Shown here: in pieces, positions 42,996 to 50,122 of the stretch
How the letters are laid out: each line of letters starts with the position of its first letter
How positions within the stretch are numbered: the first letter of the stretch is position 1
NCBI RefSeq assembly: GCF_008040165.1
Contig: NZ_VRUR01000001.1
Coordinates: 1,693,349 to 1,757,348, forward strand
Direction of reading: 5' to 3'
Source of the DNA: Flagellimonas hymeniacidonis
GTDB taxonomy: Bacteria; Bacteroidota; Bacteroidia; Flavobacteriales; Flavobacteriaceae
Length of the DNA: 64,000 nucleotides
The notes under the pieces: generated by a model
The model's database searches: none
Seen by the model: only the letters and a program-made list of their open reading frames with translations
Told to the model about the DNA's origin: nothing
Program-made: the position numbers and the translations under genes

Positions 42996-44024
42996 CTATT
43001 TTATCAATATACTTTTATAGCGCTCTAAATTTTTAAGCGCAATACCTGTACCTCGCACAACAGCCCTTAATGGGTCTTCGGCGATGTACACAGGTAAATC
43101 TGTTTTTTGGGAAAGCCTTCTGTCCAAACCTCTTAACATAGATCCTCCACCAGCTAAATAAATACCTGTATTGTAGATGTCGGCTGCCAGTTCTGGAGGT
43201 GTTTGGGATAAGGTTTCCATTACGGCATCTTCAACCCTTAAAATACTTTTATCCAATGCTTTTGCAATCTCACGGTATGAAACCTGCACCTGTTTGGGTT
43301 TTCCGGTCAAAAGGTCTCTGCCTTGAATGGATTTGTCATCCGGTGGGGATTTTAAATCCTCCGTAGCGGAACCGATTTCAATTTTGATGGCCTCTGCAGT
43401 GCTTTCCCCTACATAGAGGTTGTGCTGCGTACGCATATAATAAATGATGTCATTTGTAAATACGTCACCGGCAATTTTAACCGATTTATCGCAAACAATT
43501 CCACCTAAGGCAATGACGGCTATCTCCGTTGTTCCACCCCCTATATCTACAATCATATTCCCTTTTGGTTGCATAATATCCAATCCAATACCGATTGCGG
43601 CAGCCATAGGTTCATGAATCAAATACACCTCTTTACCATTTACACGTTCAGCAGATTCACGTACAGCACGCATTTCCACTTCTGTAATTCCAGATGGAAT
43701 ACAAATGACCATACGAAGGGCTGGAGGAAACCATTTTTTCTTTAATGCCGGAATGTTTTTGATGAACATATTGATCATCTTTTCTGAGGCATCAAAGTCA
43801 GCAATTACACCATCCTTTAGAGGTCTAATAGTTTTGATGTTTTCATGGGTTTTCCCCTGCATCATATTGGCTTCGCGTCCTACAGCTATAATTTTCCCAG
43901 AAATACGATCACGGGCAACTATGGACGGACTGTCAACTACTACTTTATCTAAATGAATTATTAGGGTGTTTGCAGTACCAAGGTCAATAGCAATTTCCTC
44001 GGTCATGAAATCAAAAAATCCCAT
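42996..44024 (-). CDS. mreB: Rod shape-determining protein MreB
   Basis: A 342-residue bacterial actin. IDLGTANT (13-20) is phosphate loop 1, MIVDIGGGTTEIAV is phosphate loop 2, and YLAGGGSMLRGLDRRL is the adenosine motif. Length is standard. It polymerises under the membrane to guide lateral wall synthesis and heads the mreB-mreC-mreD-mrdA-rodA set. TACCTTTA at 44047-44054 on the minus strand is one base from a consensus -7 element and lies 23 bases upstream of the start. purH lies upstream on the same strand, as in other Bacteroidota. Confidence 0.97.
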   Translation of the reverse strand: MGFFDFMTEEIAIDLGTANTLIIHLDKVVVDSPSIVARDRISGKIIAVGREANMMQGKTHENIKTIRPLKDGVIADFDASEKMINMFIKNIPALKKKWFPPALRMVICIPSGITEVEMRAVRESAERVNGKEVYLIHEPMAAAIGIGLDIMQPKGNMIVDIGGGTTEIAVIALGGIVCDKSVKIAGDVFTNDIIYYMRTQHNLYVGESTAEAIKIEIGSATEDLKSPPDDKSIQGRDLLTGKPKQVQVSYREIAKALDKSILRVEDAVMETLSQTPPELAADIYNTGIYLAGGGSMLRGLDRRLSQKTDLPVYIAEDPLRAVVRGTGIALKNLERYKSILIK

Positions 44025-44079
44025 AAAAAGTGTCGGTTTTTTGGATTAAAGGTAAATTTTATCGGCTAAAGTACTAAAA

Positions 44080-45612
44080 TTAATGCTTAAAATGTCTTGT
44101 GCCAGTCATTACCATTGCCAGTCCATTTTCATTACAATAATCTATGCTCAATTGATCTTTTATGGAACCACCTGGTTGAATCACACTTTTAATCCCAGCT
44201 TTGTCCGCAATCTCTACACAATCGGGAAATGGGAAGAATGCATCACTTGCCATTACAGACCCTTTTAAATCAAAATGGAAAGATTGTGCTTTATGGATTG
44301 CCTGATTTAGTGCATCTACTCTAGATGTTTGTCCGGTACCACTGGCACACAGCTGTTTGTTTTTAGCCAAAACAATAGTATTGCTTTTAGTGTGTTTGCA
44401 TAGCTTGGAGGCAAAAATTAAATCTTCAATTTCTTCAGTAGTTGGTTTTTTGTCTGTTACCGAGGTTAATTCTTCTGCGGTATCGGTCTTAAAATCTTTA
44501 TCCTGAACCAAAACGCCATTAAGACAAGTTCTTACCAAGGTTTCTGGCAAGGCTACTTCTTTTTGAATTAGAATGATTCTGTTCTTTTTGCCTTTGAGTA
44601 TTTCCAAAGCTTCATCGGAATAGGAAGGAGCAATGACCACTTCACAAAAAAGTTTATGGATTTCTTCAGCGGTGGTGGCATCAATTTCAACATTGGAAAT
44701 AAGAATGCCTCCAAAAGCAGAAACAGGATCACCTGCCAAAGCATCCACATAAGCCTTGTGTATGGTATCTCTTGTTGCCAGACCACAGGCATTGTTATGC
44801 TTTAAAATGGCAAAAGTGGGATCATCATTTTTGAATTCACCCATAAGATTCACAGCAGCATCTACATCCAAAAGATTGTTGTATGATAGCTCCTTGCCAT
44901 GCAGTTTGGTAAAAATTGCATCAAAATCACCAAAGAAAAACCCTCTTTGATGTGGGTTTTCACCATAGCGTAGTACTTGACCTTTTTGCTCACTTATCTT
45001 TAATACGGCTTCACTATGATCTTTATTAAAGTAATTGAAGATAGCCGTGTCATAGTGTGAAGAAACATTGAATGCTTTCGCAGCAAATCGTTTTCTATCT
45101 TCAATTGTGGTAGCACCATTGCCTTCAGAAATTACATTTAGAAAATCTCCATAATCCTCCATTGAGGAAACACAAAGTACATCTTTAAAGTTTTTGGCTG
45201 CCGCTCGTATCAATGATATACCACCGATATCTATTTTTTCAATAATATCTTGTTCGGATGCCCCGCTAGCAACTGTTTTTTCAAAGGGATACAGGTCAAC
45301 AATAACAATGTCCAATTGAGGAATTTCAAACTCTTCCATTTGGGCAATATCACTTTCATTATCCTGCCTATTTAAGATTCCCCCAAAAACTTTGGGGTGC
45401 AATGTTTTTACCCTTCCGCCAAGAATAGAGGGGTAACTGGTCACATCTTCAACAGGGACAACATTAATTCCTAAATCTCTAATAAATTTTTCGGTTCCTC
45501 CAGTAGAGTATAGGGTAACACCTAGGTCATCCAGTTTTTTTACGATGGGTTCCAGTCCGTCTTTATGAAAAACGGAAATAAGTGCTGCGGAGGCTTTTTT
45601 GGTGGTATTCAT
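44080..45612 (-). CDS. purH: Bifunctional AICAR formyltransferase/IMP cyclohydrolase
   Basis: A 510-residue enzyme that performs the last two steps of IMP synthesis. The N-terminal cyclohydrolase is an MGS-like domain (ALISVFHKDGLEPI, LYSTGGTEKFIRDLG, GGRVKTLHPKVFGGIL). The C-terminal AICARFT domain has LRYGENPHQRGFF, LKHNNACGLA, SDAFFPFPDCVE, VIQPGGSIKDQ and the final MVMTGTRHFKH. The ATG at 45612 is preferred: a consensus -7 element at 45644-45651 places the transcript start downstream of the longer alternative. The gene precedes mreB on the same strand. Confidence 0.96.
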   Translation of the reverse strand: MNTTKKASAALISVFHKDGLEPIVKKLDDLGVTLYSTGGTEKFIRDLGINVVPVEDVTSYPSILGGRVKTLHPKVFGGILNRQDNESDIAQMEEFEIPQLDIVIVDLYPFEKTVASGASEQDIIEKIDIGGISLIRAAAKNFKDVLCVSSMEDYGDFLNVISEGNGATTIEDRKRFAAKAFNVSSHYDTAIFNYFNKDHSEAVLKISEQKGQVLRYGENPHQRGFFFGDFDAIFTKLHGKELSYNNLLDVDAAVNLMGEFKNDDPTFAILKHNNACGLATRDTIHKAYVDALAGDPVSAFGGILISNVEIDATTAEEIHKLFCEVVIAPSYSDEALEILKGKKNRIILIQKEVALPETLVRTCLNGVLVQDKDFKTDTAEELTSVTDKKPTTEEIEDLIFASKLCKHTKSNTIVLAKNKQLCASGTGQTSRVDALNQAIHKAQSFHFDLKGSVMASDAFFPFPDCVEIADKAGIKSVIQPGGSIKDQLSIDYCNENGLAMVMTGTRHFKH

Positions 45613-45643
45613 TTTGTGTCTTAAAATCAATTTCTTAAGCACA

Positions 45644-45651
45644 CAAAAGTA
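45644..45651 (-). promoter_or_regulatory. -7 promoter element of purH
   Basis: The minus strand reads TACTTTTG, an exact match to TAnnTTTG, with a predicted transcript start near 45639. This rules out the upstream in-frame ATG at 45642 as the usual start. No clear -33 TTTG is present. Confidence 0.48.
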
Positions 45652-45703
45652 AATTTTTTGTAACTAAAAATTTAGAAGGGTTATCAACAAAAGGGTACTA
45701 GTT

Positions 45704-46156
45704 TTAAAGAATTTTGGCCACATTTTCATTTACAAATTCCAAAAAGCGTTCATCTTCCTCTGTAAATGGATCTGGAGTGTTGGAATCAATATCAATTTGA
45801 CCTACATTTTCACCATTCACAAATAATGGAATTACAATCTCGGATTTAACGGTAATGCTACAGGCAATATAGTTGTCTTGCGCGCCAACATCGGGCACCA
45901 CAAAGTTCTCATTACTTACTGCGACTTGACCGCAAATACCTTTGCCAAATGGAATAATGGTATGGTCCGTGGGCTCTCCTGCATACGGCCCTAATTTTAG
46001 TTCCTCTTTATCCCCATTTTTAAAATAAAACCCTACCCAATCATAATAATTAATATTATCTCTTAACAATTCACAAACAGAAGCCAAACGTTTTTCAACA
46101 CTTTTTTCATTGTTCTCCAAGATGGAAGTTACCTGAGGTTTAAGGGATGCTAACAT
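45704..46156 (-). CDS. GAF-domain protein related to free methionine-R-sulfoxide reductase
   Basis: A 150-residue single GAF domain. YYDWVGFYF, KLGPYAGEPTDHTIIPFGKG, ICGQVAVSNENFVVPDV and VGQIDIDSNTPDPFTEEDE follow fRMsr enzymes in order. C75 and C99, 24 residues apart, correspond to E. coli YebR C94 and C118. The third cysteine (C84) is His65 here. Activity on free methionine-R-sulfoxide is possible, but a ligand-sensing role cannot be excluded. A perfect -7 element lies 15 bases upstream. The gene is followed on the same strand by purH. Confidence 0.78.
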   Translation of the reverse strand: MLASLKPQVTSILENNEKSVEKRLASVCELLRDNINYYDWVGFYFKNGDKEELKLGPYAGEPTDHTIIPFGKGICGQVAVSNENFVVPDVGAQDNYIACSITVKSEIVIPLFVNGENVGQIDIDSNTPDPFTEEDERFLEFVNENVAKIL

Positions 46157-46170
46157 GAACTATTTTTTTG

Positions 46171-46178
46171 CAAATGTA
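46171..46178 (-). promoter_or_regulatory. -7 promoter element of the GAF-domain gene
   Basis: The minus strand reads TACATTTG followed by CA, an exact TAnnTTTG match, 15 bases before the ATG. The transcript leader would be only about 10 bases. Confidence 0.5.
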
Positions 46179-46287
46179 TTTTAATCTGATCTTTTTGGTC
46201 GAAATAAGAGCCAAAAATAACATACTAAACTAGCTTAAATTTTAGTTAAGGAAATAGGAATAAACCCAGTCAAAGTGAAATATATTG

Positions 46288-46295
46288 TAATTTTG
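46288..46295 (+). promoter_or_regulatory. -7 promoter element of the metal cluster
   Basis: TAATTTTG matches TAnnTTTG exactly and ends five bases before the GTG start at 46301. The expected transcript start coincides with the start codon, so the first message would be leaderless. Confidence 0.48.
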
Positions 46296-46300
46296 ACCTT

Positions 46301-46711
46301 GTGAAAACCTTTTTTCATCATAGTACCTCAGTTTTTTTAGCCCTTATGGTGCTCATGTCTACGGTTTCTTGGACGGTGGATAAGCATTTTTGTATGGGAA
46401 GGGTTATGGATATTGCAGTATTTGGTCATGCCGATGATTGCGGTATGGAGGATGCTATGGCGGCAATGCAAACTACAGGTTTGGAAAATCATTGCTGTGA
46501 TGATGAATCCTTCACCCTTCAAGGTCAGGATGATTTAAAACTTTCTTTGTCAGATTTAGGGTTGGACGACCAGCTATTTTTGGTGGCCTTCACCTATTCT
46601 TACATAGATTTGTTTGCACCGATTTCGCAATTACCTGTTCCAAACGAAAAATACCCACCCCCTTTATTGGTAAAAGACATCCAGATTCTGGATGAGGTCT
46701 TCTTAATTTGA
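46301..46711 (+). CDS. HYC_CC_PP-family cysteine-rich protein
   Basis: A 136-residue protein with a signal or anchor helix (HHSTSVFLALMVLMSTVSW). The family marks are H29-F-C31 (the HYC position), C47, H64-C-C66 (the CC) and a Pro-rich end (PNEKYPPPLLV, the PP). Together these His and Cys residues make a likely metal or redox site on the periplasmic side. The GTG start is the only codon that keeps the signal intact. It opens a plus-strand cluster with a TonB receptor and two HMA-domain proteins, which supports a link to copper or another soft metal. Function of the family is not established. Confidence 0.8.
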   Translation: MKTFFHHSTSVFLALMVLMSTVSWTVDKHFCMGRVMDIAVFGHADDCGMEDAMAAMQTTGLENHCCDDESFTLQGQDDLKLSLSDLGLDDQLFLVAFTYSYIDLFAPISQLPVPNEKYPPPLLVKDIQILDEVFLI

Positions 46712-46790
46712 TGTATTGAACAAATTCCATTTACCCGTCTCATCTGTATGATTCGGGCACTAAGTTTTATTTTTAAAATTGTTCAATACA
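46712..46790 (+). promoter_or_regulatory. Nested stem-loop, candidate structured RNA leader of the TonB receptor gene
   Basis: The gap between the HYC_CC_PP stop codon and the receptor ATG is almost wholly one fold. Outer arms TGTATTGAACAA (46712-46723) and TTGTTCAATACA (46779-46790) pair over 12 bases. After an A-A mismatch the stem continues with TT/AA. Inside, CCCG (46734-46737) pairs with CGGG (46754-46757). After a 2x2 internal loop, TCAT pairs with ATGA around a CTGT tetraloop. The right outer arm ends four bases before ATG 46795, so the structure could hide the initiation region. No T run follows, which argues against a simple terminator. Confidence 0.55.
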
Positions 46791-46794
46791 AAAC

Positions 46795-49032
46795 ATGAAA
46801 AATATTTTAATTCTTTTTCTTCTTTGGATTCCATTCCTATCAACCGCCCAGAAAAAAATTCAGGGTATGGTTATGGAAGCCAATGCAGAAAACAAACATA
46901 TTGGGCTGGCTGGTGCAAACGTATACTGGCTAAATTCCCAAACCGGGACCATTACCAAAAATGATGGAACCTTTAGTATTCCATATTCAAAAGAGTACAA
47001 TAAGCTAGTCATTAGTTATGTAGGCTTTAGAACAGATACGCTTACCATCGATAACCCTAAAATGGTGCATCATTGGTTGCAACCTAGCAATCAACTAGAC
47101 GAAGTTGTGGTACAAAAGGAAAGGGATGCAGTACAGAAAACGTTCTTTGCAACACAAAATGTGGTTACTGTAAATAGTGCAGAACTTTTAAAAGCAGCAT
47201 GCTGTAATCTGTCAGAAAGCTTTGAGACGAACCCCGCCATCGATGTCAATTTTAATGATGCACTTACGGGGACAAAACAGATTCAAATGTTAGGGCTTAC
47301 AAGTCCTTATTTGCTTATTACACAAGAAAACATTCCTATGGTGAGAGGGGCATCACAAACCTATGGACTTACGTTTACCCCAGGTACATGGGTGGAAAGT
47401 ATACAGATTACCAAAGGTAGTGGAAGTGTTGTAAATGGATATGAGAGTATTTCAGGGCAAATTAATACCGAATTGCAAAAGCCTTTGACCGATACCCCCG
47501 TTTTTGTGAATGCTTATGCCAATGTAAATGGTCGCTTGGAACTGAACACCCATTTAAATACGAAGCTATCAGATAAATGGAGTACAGGGGTATTCCTTCA
47601 TGGAAATAGAAGGGATGTTGAGGTGGATAATAATGATGATGGGTTTTTGGATAATCCTTTGGCCAATCAAATTAATATTATGAATCGTTGGCAATACCAA
47701 AACCCTGAAAAAGGATGGGTTAGTTTTTTTAATGTTAGGTTTCTAAATGATGAAAAACAGGTAGGGCAAACCGATTTTAATCCAGATACAGATAGGTTTA
47801 CCACAAATGCTTGGGGAAGTGAAATTGACACGCAAAGATTTGATGGCTCGTTGAAGTTGGGATATGTATTTCCAGAACTTCCTTATCAGAGTTTTGGTTT
47901 TCAGGCTTCGTATAGCAATCACAAGCAAGATTCGTATTATGGGTTTAATGTGTATGACATAGATCATGAAAGCATTTATTCCAATTTTATGTTCAATTCC
48001 ATCATTGGAAATACAAAGAGTAAGTTTAAAACCGGATTAACGTTTGCCTATGATGGTTATAACGAGCTTGTAAATGATCAGACATTTGAACGTGTGGATA
48101 GGTCAGCTGGTGCTTTCTTTGAATACAGTTATACCAATTTGGAAAAATTAAGCTTTACCGCTGGTCTTCGTCTTGATTCGCATAACCGACTTGGAACTTT
48201 TTTAACCCCACGTTTTCACATCAGGTATACCCCTTGGGAAAAAGGAAGTTTAAGAGGTTCTTTTGGTATAGGGAGAAGAGCAGCCAATATTTTTGCTGAA
48301 AACCAACGACTATTTGCATCATCCAGAACCATACGGTTGGCACAGAATGGAGGGAACGTTTATGGTTTTGACCCAGAAAAAGCGACGAATTATGGAATAA
48401 GCTTTTTACAAGGTTTTTCCTTATTGGAGAGACCTGGAACCTTCTCAATTGATTTTTATAGAACAGATTTTGACAATCAAATTGTGGTTGATTGGGAAAA
48501 CCCTAGAGAGGTCACTTTTTCAAATTTAGAAGGTGAAAGCTTTGCCAATAGCCTGCAGGTGGAATTAAACCATGAAATTCTGCCTCATGTTGAATTGCGC
48601 ACTGCTTATAAATTTTACGATGTAAAAACGGATTATCAGAATGGGCTTTTACAAAAGCCATTGCAAGCAAGGCATCGGTATTTTGCGAACATTGGGTATA
48701 ATACACCAGCAAAAGAGAACGGATCTCAATGGAGGTTCGACTATACCCTGCATGCTTTGGGCGAACAGCGTTTGCCAGATACTTCCGCAAACCCGGTAAA
48801 CTTGCAATTAGGAGATTTCTCTGAGGGATACAGCTTAATGAATGCTCAAGTGACCAAGGTATTTTCAAAGAAGTTTGAAGTGTATCTGGGAGGTGAAAAT
48901 TTAGGTAATTTTAGACAAGGAAACCCTGTTTTGGGTGCAGAAGACCCTTTTGGAACAAATTTTGACACAACAATTGTGTATGCTCCTATTTTTGGAAGAA
49001 TGCTATATGCAGGCTTTAGATTTAAATCTTAA
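46795..49032 (+). CDS. TonB-dependent receptor, metal-cluster type
   Basis: A 745-residue outer membrane receptor. After the signal peptide (FLLWIPFLSTAQ), a carboxypeptidase-regulatory-like beta sandwich runs from about 22 to 100. The plug (about 115-225) carries AACCNLSESFETNPAIDV with Cys136-Cys137, then QIQMLGLTSPYLLI and VNGYESISGQINTEL. The 22-strand barrel ends in LYAGFRFKS. The Cys pair in the plug is characteristic of a receptor subgroup that neighbours HMA proteins and may contact a thiophilic metal. It is followed at 19 bases by a periplasmic HMA protein. Ligand unknown; copper is my favoured guess. Confidence 0.9.
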   Translation: MKNILILFLLWIPFLSTAQKKIQGMVMEANAENKHIGLAGANVYWLNSQTGTITKNDGTFSIPYSKEYNKLVISYVGFRTDTLTIDNPKMVHHWLQPSNQLDEVVVQKERDAVQKTFFATQNVVTVNSAELLKAACCNLSESFETNPAIDVNFNDALTGTKQIQMLGLTSPYLLITQENIPMVRGASQTYGLTFTPGTWVESIQITKGSGSVVNGYESISGQINTELQKPLTDTPVFVNAYANVNGRLELNTHLNTKLSDKWSTGVFLHGNRRDVEVDNNDDGFLDNPLANQINIMNRWQYQNPEKGWVSFFNVRFLNDEKQVGQTDFNPDTDRFTTNAWGSEIDTQRFDGSLKLGYVFPELPYQSFGFQASYSNHKQDSYYGFNVYDIDHESIYSNFMFNSIIGNTKSKFKTGLTFAYDGYNELVNDQTFERVDRSAGAFFEYSYTNLEKLSFTAGLRLDSHNRLGTFLTPRFHIRYTPWEKGSLRGSFGIGRRAANIFAENQRLFASSRTIRLAQNGGNVYGFDPEKATNYGISFLQGFSLLERPGTFSIDFYRTDFDNQIVVDWENPREVTFSNLEGESFANSLQVELNHEILPHVELRTAYKFYDVKTDYQNGLLQKPLQARHRYFANIGYNTPAKENGSQWRFDYTLHALGEQRLPDTSANPVNLQLGDFSEGYSLMNAQVTKVFSKKFEVYLGGENLGNFRQGNPVLGAEDPFGTNFDTTIVYAPIFGRMLYAGFRFKS

Positions 49033-49051
49033 TAAATAAAACAGAAATAAA

Positions 49052-49408
49052 ATGAAAAATAGTGTATTAGTGATAGTTTTTATGTTGAGTGCAGTAGTCG
49101 GTTTTGCGCAAGACAAGAATAAAAAAGTGGCTTTTGAAGTAGATGGAAAATGTGAAATGTGCAAAATGCGAATTGAGAAAGCGGCATTGGCTGTTCCAGG
49201 TGTAAAATATGCACTTTGGGATATTCCAACACACCAGTTGTCCCTAATCATGGATGAACGTAAGACAGATCCAATGAAGATTAAAACAGCTTTGGTTTCG
49301 GCAGGCCACGATACTAAAGAGCTAAAAGCTACGCAGGAGGCATATGATCAGATTCATCCTTGCTGTAAGTATAGGGAAGATAATTCAGACGATAGTGATA
49401 AGCATTAA
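49052..49408 (+). CDS. Secreted heavy-metal-associated (HMA) domain protein
   Basis: A 118-residue protein with a signal peptide (SVLVIVFMLSAVVGFAQ). The HMA ferredoxin-like fold has the metal loop GKCEMCKMRIEKAAL, a C-x-x-C site, and LALVPGVKYALWD-like strands. A C-terminal tail adds HPCCKYRED, a further Cys pair, and an acidic/His end. It should bind a soft metal ion in the periplasm and pass it between the receptor and the inner-membrane HMA-MauE protein encoded next. The genes abut without spacing. Confidence 0.88.
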   Translation: MKNSVLVIVFMLSAVVGFAQDKNKKVAFEVDGKCEMCKMRIEKAALAVPGVKYALWDIPTHQLSLIMDERKTDPMKIKTALVSAGHDTKELKATQEAYDQIHPCCKYREDNSDDSDKH

Positions 49409-50122
49409 ATGAAACAAACCTATTCAATTTCGGGAATGACCTGTGAAGGTTGTGTTGCCTCTGTTTCCGAGAAGCTATCTAAAACAAAAGGCGTTAAAGG
49501 CGTTAAGGTGAATTTGGAGAATGCCGAGGCAAGGATTGAGTCAAAGCACCATCTTTCAACAAGTGCTTTACAGTCAGCATTAGGTAGTAAATATATTATT
49601 TTGGAAGAGCCTTTTGTAATGGCAGAACAGGAAGTGGAAGAAAAATCGAAATGGGTACAATTAAAACCATTATTTCTCATATTCACCTATTTGTTTGGTG
49701 CTGCTATTTTGTTGCATTTTAATAACTGGGAGACCCAAGAGGTCATGTTGGATTTTATGGGTTTGTTCTATGTCGTTTTTAGTTTTTTTAAATTTTTAGA
49801 TTTAAAAGGGTTCCCTGAAAGTTTTGGCATGTATGATCCGTTGGCAAAATTGGTTCCGGCGTATGGATGGTTGTATCCATTTTTGGAATTAGGTCTCGGA
49901 TTACTTTTTTTAATGCGATTAGAGGTAACTTTTGCCTTGATCGCAACAGTGATAATTCTTGGAATTACCACCGTTGGGGTTACCAGAACATTGTTGAATA
50001 AGAAAAGTATTCGTTGCGCATGTTTGGGTACTGCACTAAAACTTCCAATGACTGAGGCAACTTTTATTGAAAATGCAATTATGTTGGCTATGGCGAGCTG
50101 GATGCTGTTTGAAGTGCTTTAG
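49409..50122 (+). CDS. HMA domain fused to MauE-like membrane protein
   Basis: A 237-residue fusion. Residues 1-65 are an HMA domain with SGMTCEGCVASV (Cys12-x-x-Cys15). After a Glu/Lys linker, four transmembrane helices follow (LFLIFTYLFGAAILLHF, MGLFYVVFSFFKFLDL, FLELGLGLLFLMRL, LIATVIILGITTVGV), as in MauE/DoxX redox-associated proteins. The late RCACLGTALKLP segment carries a C-A-C motif. The first ATG starts directly at the previous stop codon. It may deliver metal or electrons across the inner membrane. Its stop overlaps that of the convergent MG2/plug gene by four bases. Confidence 0.85.
   Translation: MKQTYSISGMTCEGCVASVSEKLSKTKGVKGVKVNLENAEARIESKHHLSTSALQSALGSKYIILEEPFVMAEQEVEEKSKWVQLKPLFLIFTYLFGAAILLHFNNWETQEVMLDFMGLFYVVFSFFKFLDLKGFPESFGMYDPLAKLVPAYGWLYPFLELGLGLLFLMRLEVTFALIATVIILGITTVGVTRTLLNKKSIRCACLGTALKLPMTEATFIENAIMLAMASWMLFEVL

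Noticed and set aside
44080..50122. Cobalamin riboswitch before the TonB receptor
   Set aside because: The gap is far too short for the cobalamin fold and lacks a B12-box-like sequence; the stem-loop there is a different structure.
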